From Streptomyces sp. CB02261 (GTDB lineage Bacteria; Actinomycetota; Actinomycetes; Streptomycetales; Streptomycetaceae), in the NCBI RefSeq assembly GCF_001905665.1, contig NZ_LIVX01000002.1, forward strand, positions 631,420-695,419: DNA of 64,000 nucleotides, given 5' to 3'. The notes below the pieces were generated by a model, which was given only the letters and a program-made list of their open reading frames with translations, did no database searches and was not told the origin of the DNA. The stretch's first letter is position 1; every line of letters begins with the position of its first letter. The position numbers and the translations under genes were made by a program. This document shows, piece by piece, positions 1 through 7,571 of this stretch.

Positions 1-27
1 CTCGGTGACACGAGCGGCTGCGGACAT
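1..27 (-). CDS. possible 5' end of a divergent gene (partial)
   Basis: Only nine codons lie in the window. They read ATG then Ser-Ala-Ala-Ala-Arg-Val-Thr-Glu toward the left edge. A GACGAT hexamer sits at 34-39 on the minus strand, exactly six bases before the ATG, the same leaderless geometry seen at coaA and glmS in this window. Inference: a gene divergent from the PspC-domain gene, where actinobacteria often encode a PspC-type sensor kinase. The product cannot be identified from this fragment. Confidence 0.35.
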
Positions 28-183
28 GCACTGATCGTCACACGTGCGGCCCGCCCGGGACATCAGGGTCTGCCCTGAGATCGTCCCTGGTACGGCCTCG
101 GGGAAGAGAGGGCACCGAATATCAGGGTCGGGCCAGGGTCGGTCCCGGTGCCGCTCGACGTCACGGGCCGTCACCATGGAGGC

Positions 184-1527
184 ATGACGAGTTCGATGCC
201 TTCGCAGCACGAGGCCCCGCCGCCGGCGGAGGCCGTCACCGCCCCGCCACTGCGGCGCTCGCGCGGCAGCAAGGTCGTGGGCGGTGTCTGCGGCGGCCTC
301 GGGCGGCACTTCGATCTCGACCCGGTGATCTTCCGGGTCGCGGTCGGCCTGCTGGCGGTGCCGGGCGGCCTCGGGTTGATCTTCTACGGCTTCGCCTGGC
401 TGCTGATCCCGCTCGCGGGCGAGGAGAGCGAGGGGCGCAGGCTGCTGACCGGCCGGGTGTCCGGCGCTTCCCTCGCCGCGGTGCTGATGGCCCTGGTGGG
501 CTGCGGGATCTTCCTGTCGATGCTGCACAGCGGGTCGATGCTGGGCTCGGCTCTCATGCTGTCGTTCGCGGTGTGCGCGGCGGCGGTCTGGTCGCGGCGC
601 CGGCAGGTGGGTGCGGTGGAGCCCGAGGGCCGGGTGGAGTCGGCGGCGGCCGCCCTCGCGGTCGCCGAGGCCCCGCCCGAGACCAAGGCGCCGCCGCTGG
701 TCGAGTTCCCCTCGTGGTGGAAGGACCCGATAGTCAAGGACGGTTCGACGGGCAAGGTGGCCGTCGGCTACCTGTGGGGGCCGCACGGCATCCTGGACGA
801 GGACGGCCGGGTGGGCGGCGAGGTGCCGAGGCCCGGCAGCCAGTGGGGTCCCGATCCCTCGGCCGCGGGGCGCCCCAAGCCCTCGGTGCGGACGAGCCCG
901 CTCTCCATCGGCGGTCTCGTCTACCTGCTCGCCATGGTCGCCGCCGTCGTGGGCACCTCGGCGTCCTGGGAGACCCATCCGCTGGGCACGAGCCTGCAGA
1001 TCGGGCTCGTCGCCGCCCTCGCGGTGTTCGGTCTCGGCCTGGTCGTCAGCAGCTTCCTCGGCCGGACCGGGTTCGGCACGATCTTCCTCACCGTGATCAC
1101 GGCGGGCCTGCTCGCGCTGGCCACGGCCCTGCCCGACCGGATCTCCACGGAGTGGGTCCGCGCGACATGGGAGCCGACGACGGTCACCGCCGTGCAGCCC
1201 CGCTACGAGGTGGGCACCGGGATCGGCACGCTCGATCTGTCAGGGCTCCCCGTCCCCGCGGGCACGACCGTCGCGACGGCGGCCGAGGTGGGCGCCGGGA
1301 AGCTCAAGGTGATCGTCCCGAAGGACGCGGTCGTGAAGCTGCGCGCCGAGGTGGGGCTCGGTGATCTGCAGCTGCCGGGCCAGCCCGCCAACGACATCGA
1401 CATCGCGCCCGACCGCGACGAGACCCGCACGCTCACCCCGCCGGCCGGGACCACCCCGGCGGGCACCCTGGACCTCTCGCTCGAGGTCGGCATCGGACAG
1501 GTGGAGGTCACCCGTGCTGGTTCATGA
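184..1527 (+). CDS. PspC domain-containing membrane protein
   Basis: A 447-residue envelope protein. The PspC domain occupies about residues 20-85, with the typical run KVVGGVCGGLG followed by a hydrophobic helix ending in LLIPLAG. Further membrane helices lie near residues 95-140 and 240-320. The C-terminal 110 residues form a beta-rich, repetitive region (VGTGIGTLDLSG, VGAGKLKVIVP, VGLGDLQLPG, VGIGQVEV) resembling the LiaF/DUF4097-type adhesin-like fold. PspC proteins take part in envelope-stress signalling; the ligand here is unknown. ATG 184 is only one base from GGAGG but has CACCAT six bases upstream; ATG 196 is a plausible alternative start. Confidence 0.8.
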   Translation: MTSSMPSQHEAPPPAEAVTAPPLRRSRGSKVVGGVCGGLGRHFDLDPVIFRVAVGLLAVPGGLGLIFYGFAWLLIPLAGEESEGRRLLTGRVSGASLAAVLMALVGCGIFLSMLHSGSMLGSALMLSFAVCAAAVWSRRRQVGAVEPEGRVESAAAALAVAEAPPETKAPPLVEFPSWWKDPIVKDGSTGKVAVGYLWGPHGILDEDGRVGGEVPRPGSQWGPDPSAAGRPKPSVRTSPLSIGGLVYLLAMVAAVVGTSASWETHPLGTSLQIGLVAALAVFGLGLVVSSFLGRTGFGTIFLTVITAGLLALATALPDRISTEWVRATWEPTTVTAVQPRYEVGTGIGTLDLSGLPVPAGTTVATAAEVGAGKLKVIVPKDAVVKLRAEVGLGDLQLPGQPANDIDIAPDRDETRTLTPPAGTTPAGTLDLSLEVGIGQVEVTRAGS

Positions 1528-1774
1528 GTTCCGCCCCGGCAGGCTGCTCGTCGGCCTCACCGCCCTCGCCCTGGCCGCCGTGTACGCGGGCGACGCCACC
1601 GGCGCCTGGACGACCCCGTGGTACCTGGTGATCCCGGTGCTGTGCGGCGGTCTGGGCGTGGCCGGCCTCGCGAGCTGGGTCGCCTATCGAATACGGCGCC
1701 GCTCGGCGAGGAGCCGGTCCAGCGACAGCACCGACGCCCCGGCCAGCACCAGCGGGAGCCAGGCCATCAGATAG
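1514..1774 (+). CDS. small membrane protein downstream of the PspC gene
   Basis: An 86-residue protein starting at GTG 1514 inside the last codons of the PspC gene, with GGAGG at 1503-1507 six bases upstream, so the two genes are translationally coupled. It has two hydrophobic segments (about residues 11-27 and 35-54) followed by a basic Arg/Ser-rich tail. The last 90 bases run antisense through the 3' end of the convergent DoxX gene. Such two-helix proteins often accompany PspC genes in Streptomyces; no function can be assigned. The conserved part probably ends near residue 60, so the tail may be a read-on extension. Confidence 0.6.
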   Translation: MLVHEFRPGRLLVGLTALALAAVYAGDATGAWTTPWYLVIPVLCGGLGVAGLASWVAYRIRRRSARSRSSDSTDAPASTSGSQAIR

Positions 1775-2319
1775 GCGAGGTCGTTGCCGAGGTAGTACGG
1801 CTGCACCTGCCAGCTCACGGTCAGCCAGAGGCTCAGCGAGATCAGCGCGCCCCCGAGCGCCGCCAGGCGCGCGAAGAGGCCGATGAGCGTGCCGATCCCG
1901 ACGGCGAGTTCTCCGAGGGAGATGGCGTATCCGAAGCCGGTGGGGTTCTTGAGGGCGAGGTCGACCAGGGCGGGGATGGCCGAGGTGTCGCGGACACCGC
2001 GCATCGTCTCTCCGACGGAGCCGCTGCCGGTGTCGGCGAGGAAGGCGGAGTCGGTGAGCTTGTCGAGACCGGCGTAGACGAAGGTGACGCCGAGGAAGAG
2101 CCGGAGCGGAACGAGGGCGTAGCGGGAGGCGATCGGCTTCCACCGGTCGAGGGCGGCCGTCCACCGGGCGCGGGGGGCCGCGCGCCCGTCGCCGGGGGCC
2201 GCGCGCACGTCGCCAGGGGCCGCGCGCCCGTCGCGGGGGGTCTCGGCGGGGCGGCCGGTGGCACCCGTGCCCTCCGTACCGTCACCCGTGTCGTGCGCTC
2301 GGTCCGCCTGTCCCGTCAT
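1684..2319 (-). CDS. DoxX family membrane protein
   Basis: A 211-residue integral membrane protein. Four hydrophobic segments follow the DoxX pattern, beginning at YALVPLRLFLGVTFVYAGLDKL (read as separate short motifs: PLRLFLG, FVYAGLDKL) and including ELAVGIGTLIGLFARLAAL and a final LPLVLAGASVLSLD. DoxX-type proteins act with membrane redox systems, but the partner here is unknown. The N-terminal 50 residues are low complexity, built from repeats of GDGRAAP. A GGAGAGG ribosome site lies about nine bases before the ATG. Its 3' end overlaps the convergent small membrane gene. Confidence 0.82.
   Translation of the reverse strand: MTGQADRAHDTGDGTEGTGATGRPAETPRDGRAAPGDVRAAPGDGRAAPRARWTAALDRWKPIASRYALVPLRLFLGVTFVYAGLDKLTDSAFLADTGSGSVGETMRGVRDTSAIPALVDLALKNPTGFGYAISLGELAVGIGTLIGLFARLAALGGALISLSLWLTVSWQVQPYYLGNDLAYLMAWLPLVLAGASVLSLDRLLAERRRIR
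2165..2242. repeat. imperfect tandem repeat encoding Gly-Arg-Ala-Ala-Pro units
   Basis: Three to four imperfect copies of a unit of about 24 bases (GGGGCCGCGCGCCCGTCGC-like) lie inside the 5' part of the DoxX gene and produce the repeated GDGRAAP peptide. Repeats of this kind in a disordered N-terminus are probably slippage products without separate function. Confidence 0.6.
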
Positions 2320-2410
2320 CGCCGGTCACCTCTCCACGCCCCGTACGACTGCTAGCGCAACGATTCTCCTCGCACCTCGGCTCCAGGGATACGCGAAGGG
2401 GGCCGGACGT

Positions 2411-3661
2411 TCAGTCCACGACGTCGATCGTGACCCGGTTGGTCTCGACGCCCGCCGCGGTCACGACCGAGACCTCCACCAGGCCGGGTTCCACGTCCGC
2501 CGGGAGGGGGACGGTCAGGGCGGTGTCGGTGGGGTTGGCGAAGCCGCCCGGCACGGGGACCAGCGGCACATGGGCGTGGACCGGGCCGATGCGGACCACG
2601 AGCCGGGTCAGCGGGTCGGGGGCGCCGGCTCCCGGCGGGACGAAGCCGTGGCCGCGGATCTCGATGTCGTCGCCCGTGCGGATCGGGGCGTCGAGGTCGC
2701 CGGCCTCACGGGACCGGACCACGGAGTGGATCGTGGGGCGGACGCCCTCGGTGCACTTCGCGGCGAGGTGCCAGGCGGCCGAGACGCCGACGAGGAGGAC
2801 GAGGGACCAGGGCACCTCGGGGAGCCCTGCGGGGTGGCGGCCGAGTCCGACGGCCGTCAGGACCAGGACGGCACCGGAGACGAGGAGGTACTGGACGTCG
2901 GCGAGGCTCGCCCGGCCGTCGTCGTCGCAGAGCAGGTCGGCGGCGCGCGGGCGGTCGGCGCGCACCTTCTGGAGGCGGCGGGCCGCGATGCCCGCCGAGA
3001 CGACGAGGCGGGCGGTGACGGTGACGGCCGCCGCCAGGGCGAGGACGGTGAGCAGGCCGGCGCCGCGGGCCAGACCCAAGGAAGCCGTGCCGGGCGTGAG
3101 GAGGGACAGGCAGGCCAGGAAGAGGAGGGTGTGGCCGAGGAACAGGAGCCAGGCGGCGGCGACGGCACGGGTGGTGGAGAGCCGGTTGTCCTCGCCGATC
3201 AGGGGGGCGAGGAGACCGCCGCGGGAGCGGTGGGTGTGGGCGGCGGCACTGAGGAGGAGGGCGAGCAGCAGGGCGGTGCAGAGGCCGGCCGTGCGGGCGG
3301 CGGTCCAGCCGGTCCCGATCGCGGTGAGGGCCTGGGCGAGGAGGAGGGCGAGGACGGTGCCCCAGACGGCGCCGAGTGCCCCGCGCCGTACCCGGTCGAG
3401 CCAGGCGGTGTCGGCTCCCCGGCCGCGTACGGTCACCGCGCGGGCGGACTGGGCGAGCTCGTCGGAGACCCACTGGCGGGCGGCGACCGGGGAGTGGGCG
3501 ACGGCCGCGGGGACGCCGTGTCCGGCGGCGAGTTCGTCGCGCCGGGCGAGGAAGGCCGCGACGGCGCGCCGGTGGCCGGCCCGTCCGCAGTGGGCGCAGC
3601 CCGCGCAGGCCGTCGCGTGCTCGCCGTACTGTCTCGCCTCTTGAACCGCCACGGTGCTCAC
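2411..3661 (-). CDS. uncharacterised polytopic membrane protein with CxxCxxC N-terminus
   Basis: A 416-residue protein I do not recognise as a named family. The N-terminus carries a Cys/His cluster (HATACAGCAHCGRAGH, residues 15-30) that could bind a metal. Several hydrophobic segments follow between about residues 95 and 300 (for example GAVWGTVLALLLAQAL, AGLCTALLLALLLSA, AVAAAWLLFLGHTLLFLACL). The C-terminal 110 residues are soluble and beta-rich, with the feel of an IPT/TIG or Ig-like domain (IRTGDDIEIRGHGFVPPGAG). Start is GTG 3661. It reads toward the DoxX gene with a gap of 91 bases. Confidence 0.65.
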   Translation of the reverse strand: MSTVAVQEARQYGEHATACAGCAHCGRAGHRRAVAAFLARRDELAAGHGVPAAVAHSPVAARQWVSDELAQSARAVTVRGRGADTAWLDRVRRGALGAVWGTVLALLLAQALTAIGTGWTAARTAGLCTALLLALLLSAAAHTHRSRGGLLAPLIGEDNRLSTTRAVAAAWLLFLGHTLLFLACLSLLTPGTASLGLARGAGLLTVLALAAAVTVTARLVVSAGIAARRLQKVRADRPRAADLLCDDDGRASLADVQYLLVSGAVLVLTAVGLGRHPAGLPEVPWSLVLLVGVSAAWHLAAKCTEGVRPTIHSVVRSREAGDLDAPIRTGDDIEIRGHGFVPPGAGAPDPLTRLVVRIGPVHAHVPLVPVPGGFANPTDTALTVPLPADVEPGLVEVSVVTAAGVETNRVTIDVVD

Positions 3662-3828
3662 TTCCCGAGCTCACTTCCCGACACGTACCGGTGCGGCCCG
3701 GAGGGTCAACCAGCCGTCGAGTCAACGGAATTGTGTCGCACCGGCGGCTTCCGCGCTGCCGCGTGCGCCCCGCCGGAGAGTGATTGCCGCGACATCTCAT
3801 TGACGTACAGAAGGGTGAAGCGATGGTG

Positions 3829-4617
3829 TTACGACAGGAGTTCGGGCTCCGTGCGGCTGATCCTGCGCCACAGCGGCTGGTAGTTGATCCAGGCGACGAG
3901 GTCGCCGCCGAGCTGTTCGCGGGTGGCGACGGCGTCGCGGTGGTCGATCAGGACCGGTTTGCCGGCGGCCCGTGCGGCGAGCTGGATCTGGGCGCAGCGT
4001 TCGAGGGCGATGAACCACCAGGCCGCCGCGTCGACGGTGGTGCCGACGGTGAGCACGCCGTGGTTGCGGAGGACGATCGCCTTGAACGCGCCGAGGGCGA
4101 CGGCGATCCGGCGTGCCTCCTCGGCGTCGACGGTGACACCCGTGTAGGCGTCGTAGAGGGCGTGGTCCTGGTAGAAGGCGCAGGCCTCCTGGGAGATGGG
4201 GTCGAGGAGTTCGCCGAGCGCGGCGAGGGCCCGTCCGTGGAGGGAGTGGGTGTGGGCCACGGCGACGGCGTCGGGCCGGGCCCGGTGGACCTGGGCATGG
4301 ACGGTGAACGCGGCCTGGTTGACGTGCCGGCTGCCGTGGAGGACCTGTCCGTCGCCGTTGACCAGGATGAGGTCGCTCGCGGTCACCTCCTCGAACGGCG
4401 CTCCGAAGGGGTTCACCCAGAAGCAGTCGGGGTGTTCGGGGTCACGGGCGGTGATGTGGCCCGAGACGCCCTCCTCGTACCCGAACCGTCCGAAGAGACG
4501 CAGAGCGCCCGCGAGCCGCTGCCGGCGGTGGACGCGTTCCTCCTCGGCCGTCGCGTGGACGGGCGGCATGGCGAAGTGGAGCCGTTCGACGGGGACGGGG
4601 TCGGGTATCACGCTCAT
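3829..4617 (-). CDS. class II aldolase/adducin family protein
   Basis: A 262-residue protein of the zinc-dependent class II aldolase/adducin fold. The N-terminal half contains EGVSGHITARDPE and the serine/glycine loop, then the metal-ligand pair in AHTHSLHG (about residues 119-126) and a third ligand in RNHGVLTVG (about 183-191). Family members cleave sugar phosphates or act as decarboxylases; this subgroup is close to L-fuculose-phosphate aldolase-like proteins but the substrate cannot be read. TACCTT lies seven bases before the ATG, suggesting a leaderless mRNA. It stands alone between the membrane protein and guaA. Confidence 0.85.
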   Translation of the reverse strand: MSVIPDPVPVERLHFAMPPVHATAEEERVHRRQRLAGALRLFGRFGYEEGVSGHITARDPEHPDCFWVNPFGAPFEEVTASDLILVNGDGQVLHGSRHVNQAAFTVHAQVHRARPDAVAVAHTHSLHGRALAALGELLDPISQEACAFYQDHALYDAYTGVTVDAEEARRIAVALGAFKAIVLRNHGVLTVGTTVDAAAWWFIALERCAQIQLAARAAGKPVLIDHRDAVATREQLGGDLVAWINYQPLWRRISRTEPELLS

Positions 4618-4624
4618 GCGCCGG

Positions 4625-4630
4625 AAGGTA
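4625..4630 (-). promoter_or_regulatory. -10-like TACCTT, leaderless start of the aldolase gene
   Basis: TACCTT on the minus strand is followed by seven bases and the ATG at 4617. This matches a TANNNT -10 placed so that transcription starts at or next to the start codon. No good -35 is seen. Confidence 0.5.
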
Positions 4631-4722
4631 ACGCCCGGCCGGGCAAGTCACCAGAGCCCGGACACGACGAAGCCGCCGCCCCGGAGCACCGGGACGGCGG
4701 CCTCATGCGCCTGCGGGAGCGG

Positions 4723-6324
4723 TCACTCCCACTCGATGGTGCCCGGCGGCTTGCTGGTGACGTCGAGGACGACCCGGTTGACGTCCGCGACCTCGTTGGT
4801 GATGCGGGTGGAGATCTTGGCGAGCACGTCGTACGGCAGGCGCGACCAGTCGGCCGTCATGGCGTCCTCGGAGGAGACGGGACGCAGCACGATCGGGTGG
4901 CCGTAGGTGCGGCCGTCGCCCTGGACGCCGACGGAGCGGACGTCGGCGAGGAGGACGACGGGGCACTGCCAGATCTCGCGGTCGAGGCCGGCCGCGGTGA
5001 GCTCCTCGCGGGCGATGGCGTCGGCCTCGCGCAGCAGGTCCAGGCGCTCCTTGGTGACCTCGCCGACGATGCGGATACCGAGGCCGGGGCCGGGGAACGG
5101 CTGGCGCTGGACGATCTCCTCGGGCAGGCCGAGCTCCTGGCCGACCATGCGGACCTCGTCCTTGAAGAGCTGACGGAGCGGCTCGACGAGCTCGAACTCC
5201 AGGTCCTCGGGGAGGCCGCCCACGTTGTGGTGGGACTTGATGTTGGCGGTGCCGGTGCCGCCGCCGGACTCGACGATGTCCGGATAGAGGGTGCCCTGGA
5301 CGAGGAACGCGACGTCCTCGCCGGTGCCCGCCGACTCGGCGACGATCTCGGCCTGGGCCTGCTCGAAGACGCGGATGAACTCGCGACCGATGATCTTGCG
5401 CTTGGTCTCGGGGTCGGAGACGCCGGCGAGGGCGGCGAGGAACCGCTCCTGCGCGTCGACGACCTTGAGGTTGACGCCGGTGGAGGCGACGAAGTCCTTC
5501 TCGACCTGCTCGGTCTCGCCCTTGCGCATGAGGCCGTGGTCGACGTACACGCAGGTGAGCTGCGAGCCGATGGCCTTCTGCACGAGCGCGGCGGCCACGG
5601 CGGAGTCGACGCCGCCGGACAGGCCGCACACGGCGCGCTTGTTGCCGACCTGGGCGCGGATGGCCGCGACCTGCTCCTCGATCACGTTGCCCGTGGTCCA
5701 GCTGGGCTCGATGCCGGCGCCGCGGTAGAGGAAGTGCTCCAGGATCTGCTGGCCGTGCGTGGAGTGCAGCACCTCGGGGTGGTACTGGACGCCGTAGAGC
5801 TTCTTCTCGTCGTTCTCGAAGGCGGCGACCGGCACGACGTCCGTGGACGCGGTGACGGAGAAGCCCTCGGGGGCGGCGGAGCAGGCGTCGCCGTGCGACA
5901 TCCACACGGACTGCTCGACCGGGGTGCCCTCGAAGAGGGTGGAGCCGGCCTTGGAGACGTGCAGCGGGGTCCGGCCGTACTCGCGGGCACCCGTGTTGTC
6001 GACGGTGCCGCCGAGGGTCGTCGCCATCAGCTGGAAGCCGTAGCACATGCCGAAGACGGGGACACCCGCCTCGAAGATCGCGCGGTCGAGGCGGGGGGCG
6101 CCCTCCGCGTACACGGAGGACGGGCCGCCGGAGAGGATGATCGCCTTGGGGTTCTTGGCCAGCATCTCGGCCACCGGCATGGTGGACGGGACGATCTCGC
6201 TGTAGACCCGGGCCTCACGGACTCGGCGGGCGATGAGCTGGGCGTACTGGGCGCCGAAGTCGACAACGAGGACTACGTCCGGGTTGGAGACGTCGGGCGC
6301 GGCAGCGGGAGACGCTGAGGACAC
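4723..6324 (-). CDS. guaA: GMP synthase (glutamine-hydrolysing)
   Basis: A 533-residue enzyme that converts XMP, ATP and glutamine to GMP, the last step of guanine nucleotide synthesis. The class I glutamine amidotransferase domain (about 16-205) shows the nucleophile in FGMCYGFQL (Cys94) and the YHPEV motif. The ATP pyrophosphatase domain follows with the P-loop GLSGGVDSA, and the C-terminal dimerisation domain ends in the typical KPPGTIEWE. Length and ending are normal. It is divergent from the chorismate mutase gene; guaB lies 17 kb away on the same strand. Confidence 0.97.
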   Translation of the reverse strand: MSSASPAAAPDVSNPDVVLVVDFGAQYAQLIARRVREARVYSEIVPSTMPVAEMLAKNPKAIILSGGPSSVYAEGAPRLDRAIFEAGVPVFGMCYGFQLMATTLGGTVDNTGAREYGRTPLHVSKAGSTLFEGTPVEQSVWMSHGDACSAAPEGFSVTASTDVVPVAAFENDEKKLYGVQYHPEVLHSTHGQQILEHFLYRGAGIEPSWTTGNVIEEQVAAIRAQVGNKRAVCGLSGGVDSAVAAALVQKAIGSQLTCVYVDHGLMRKGETEQVEKDFVASTGVNLKVVDAQERFLAALAGVSDPETKRKIIGREFIRVFEQAQAEIVAESAGTGEDVAFLVQGTLYPDIVESGGGTGTANIKSHHNVGGLPEDLEFELVEPLRQLFKDEVRMVGQELGLPEEIVQRQPFPGPGLGIRIVGEVTKERLDLLREADAIAREELTAAGLDREIWQCPVVLLADVRSVGVQGDGRTYGHPIVLRPVSSEDAMTADWSRLPYDVLAKISTRITNEVADVNRVVLDVTSKPPGTIEWE

Positions 6325-6349
6325 TACGGCGGCCTTCCGGCGGTAGGGA

Positions 6350-6384
6350 GGGTCCCCCGTGAGGGGGGTTATTTGTCGATTCTA
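6350..6384 (-). promoter_or_regulatory. putative guaA promoter -10 and 5' leader hairpin
   Basis: On the minus strand TAGAAT (6379-6384) fits a -10 hexamer. The transcript would then carry a G/C hairpin (CCCCCC-TCA-CGGGGG region, 6351-6367) ahead of the guaA start at 6324. No convincing -35 is seen and no known purine-riboswitch structure is apparent. Confidence 0.35.
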
Positions 6385-6453
6385 CCGGCGCGCCGGTGAC
6401 GCTTTTCGTCTCACCATCCGAACCCGGTTTGGCTCCGGCTCGGCGCGAGGGGC

Positions 6454-6461
6454 CATACTGT
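6454..6461 (+). promoter_or_regulatory. -10 region for the chorismate mutase leader
   Basis: CATACTGT contains CATACT ending six bases before the leader-peptide ATG at 6466, and TACTGT in an overlapping register. TTGGCT at 6429-6434 is a weak -35, 19 bases upstream of CATACT. The spacing predicts that transcription begins at the leader ATG, so the leader peptide would be translated from a leaderless transcript. Confidence 0.5.
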
Positions 6462-6465
6462 CGCC

Positions 6466-6537
6466 ATGCTTACGCTCACGACCTTCGTCTTTACCTATGG
6501 CAACCGGCCCACCGGCTGCCATGGTCGTGCTGCTTGA
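6466..6537 (+). CDS. leader peptide with Phe-Val-Phe-Thr-Tyr control codons
   Basis: A 23-codon reading frame beginning MLTLTTFVFTYG and ending HGRAA, TGA at 6535-6537. It places two Phe and one Tyr within five codons (residues 7-11), and two of these are TTT and TAT, which are rare in such high-GC genomes. It is followed at once by a pause-type hairpin and then by an intrinsic terminator, and the next gene makes prephenate, the precursor of Phe and Tyr. This is the layout of a ribosome-mediated attenuator. Seen directly: the frame, codons and hairpins. Inferred: regulation by charged tRNA-Phe and tRNA-Tyr. Confidence 0.7.
   Translation: MLTLTTFVFTYGNRPTGCHGRAA
6497..6522 (+). promoter_or_regulatory. 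1:2 pause hairpin of the Phe/Tyr attenuator
   Basis: ATGGCA-a-CCGG pairs with CCGG-c-TGCCAT around the loop CCCA, an 11-position stem with one mismatch. It starts inside the Tyr codon of the leader. A ribosome stalled at the Phe/Tyr codons would cover its 5' arm and free CGGCCC (6505-6510), which can pair with GGGCCG (6568-6573) in the terminator's 5' arm as an antiterminator. Confidence 0.6.
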
Positions 6538-6562
6538 GCAACTGACAAGCGACTTCCCAGGC

Positions 6563-6599
6563 GCCCCGGGCCGACAAGGCCCGGGGCGTTCTGCTTTTT
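6563..6599 (+). terminator. intrinsic terminator of the attenuator
   Basis: GCCCCGGGCC (6563-6572), loop GACAA, GGCCCGGGGC (6578-6587), a perfect ten-pair stem, then GTTCTGC and TTTTT. It lies 48 bases before the chorismate mutase start, so it must be read through for the gene to be expressed. Confidence 0.85.
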
Positions 6600-6646
6600 C
6601 CGGGCCGGACCGGTCCAGGCGTCCTCCACCTTCGAGGAGCCCCACC

Positions 6647-6970
6647 ATGACCGCCCTGACCTCCACGGCCACCGCCCCCGCCACCGCCCCGACCACGACC
6701 GAGAAGACCGGTGCCCGCACCGACGAGGCGGCGGCGCTGATCGGCGACGCCCGTGAGCGCATCGACACGCTGGACGACCGGATCATCGGACTGATCCAGG
6801 AACGGATGGCCGTCTCGGCCGTGATCCAGGAGGCCCGCATCTCCTCCGGCGGCCGCCGGGTGAACCTGGCGCGCGAGATGGAGGTGCTCGGCCACTACCG
6901 GGACGCGCTGGGCAAGCCGGGCACGACGCTGGCGATGACGATGCTGGAGCTGTGCCGCGGCCGCATCTGA
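6647..6970 (+). CDS. chorismate mutase, AroQ type, monofunctional
   Basis: A 107-residue all-helical AroQ-class enzyme that rearranges chorismate to prephenate, the branch point to phenylalanine and tyrosine. The first 35 residues are an Ala/Thr-rich disordered extension. The catalytic helix region reads RERIDTLDDRIIGLIQERM, with Arg, Lys/Glu and Gln positions expected for the AroQ fold, and the protein ends in LELCRGRI. ATG 6647 has GAGGAG at 6635-6640. Upstream is the Phe/Tyr leader and terminator, so expression is probably attenuated when Phe and Tyr are plentiful. Confidence 0.9.
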   Translation: MTALTSTATAPATAPTTTEKTGARTDEAAALIGDARERIDTLDDRIIGLIQERMAVSAVIQEARISSGGRRVNLAREMEVLGHYRDALGKPGTTLAMTMLELCRGRI

Positions 6971-7219
6971 GGGACCCGGGCTGCGGCGGAGTGGGTGCCC
7001 GCATCTGAGTTCGGGCCCGCTCTCACCCGTACGGCGCGTGACCGGCTCCGGCGCGGCTTCGTTGGTCCGGATGTCCGTGCCAGCCAGGGGCGGGCCCGTA
7101 AGAAACCACGCGTGGCTTCGCTGGGGCGTGTGGCGTACTCCGGTACGTCGTGGGACCTCGCACCAGCGCTTGTGACCGGACAGCAGGGGACAGCAGCCCG
7201 GTCACCCAGAAAGGGCGGT

Positions 7220-7243
7220 CGGCCCCGGGGACGCTCGGGGCCG
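7220..7243. terminator. GC hairpin downstream of the chorismate mutase gene
   Basis: CGGCCCCG and CGGGGCCG form an eight-pair stem around an eight-base loop. There is no T-tract, so termination is only a possibility. Confidence 0.35.
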
Positions 7244-7366
7244 GCCGCAACGGCCGACTCACGATCACCCGTCCTCCCGTCCTCCCGTACCCCTCCCCCA
7301 CGCGGCGCGACCCCCCGGCGCCGCCCCGCTCGGCACCGCCGCTGCCCTGACACCGGTGCCGACCCC

Positions 7367-7412
7367 AAGGGCCCCGTGCCGTCGCGACCGGAATCGCGGG
7401 CACGGGGCCCTT
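7367..7412. terminator. very stable 46-base hairpin
   Basis: AAGGGCCCCGTGCC (7367-7380) pairs perfectly with GGCACGGGGCCCTT (7399-7412); inside, CGCGA (7383-7387) pairs with TCGCG (7394-7398) around CCGGAA. The extended stem is close to symmetrical and could act as a factor-independent terminator in both directions or as a structured RNA. Confidence 0.6.
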
Positions 7413-7440
7413 GCCCGTGCGAACCACCCCCGAGCGGAAC

Positions 7441-7454
7441 GTGACGCGCGTCAC
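7441..7454. promoter_or_regulatory. perfect palindrome matching a CRP-type site
   Basis: GTGACGCGCGTCAC is a perfect 14-base palindrome and fits GTG-N6-GNCAC, the motif described for Streptomyces Crp. It sits about 40 bases upstream of a promoter-like pair in a region without a coding gene. Confidence 0.45.
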
Positions 7455-7476
7455 ACAAAGATCCTGTGCAACCGCT

Positions 7477-7571
7477 ACAACCAATCCGCTCGGTCGCGGG
7501 TCATCTATGCAGCATCACCAAAAAGCTGGTTGGGGCGCTGCACTCGGAGGGGGGTGCAGCGCCCTTTCCTG
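7477..7571 (+). ncRNA. candidate small RNA (promoter-like pair, short body, terminator)
   Basis: ACAACC (7477-7482), 16 bases, then GGTCAT (7499-7504) resembles an ECF sigma promoter (AAC...GTC). About 30 bases on, GGGCGCTGCAC (7533-7543) and GTGCAGCGCCC (7554-7564) form a perfect 11-pair stem followed by TTTCCTGTCTTT. The transcript would be roughly 60 bases and contain no gene. The hairpin can equally serve as terminator for the convergent GMC oxidoreductase region. This is inference from layout only. Confidence 0.35.

Noticed and set aside
3784..6318. Very long plus-strand open frame opposite the aldolase gene and guaA
   Set aside because: Its translation is Asp/Gly/Val/Leu-rich without motifs; it is the expected GC-driven shadow of two well identified genes.
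7023..7484. Minus-strand frames in the chorismate mutase-GMC gap
   Set aside because: No ribosome site, Arg/Gly/Pro-rich composition and interrupted by strong hairpins; judged non-coding.
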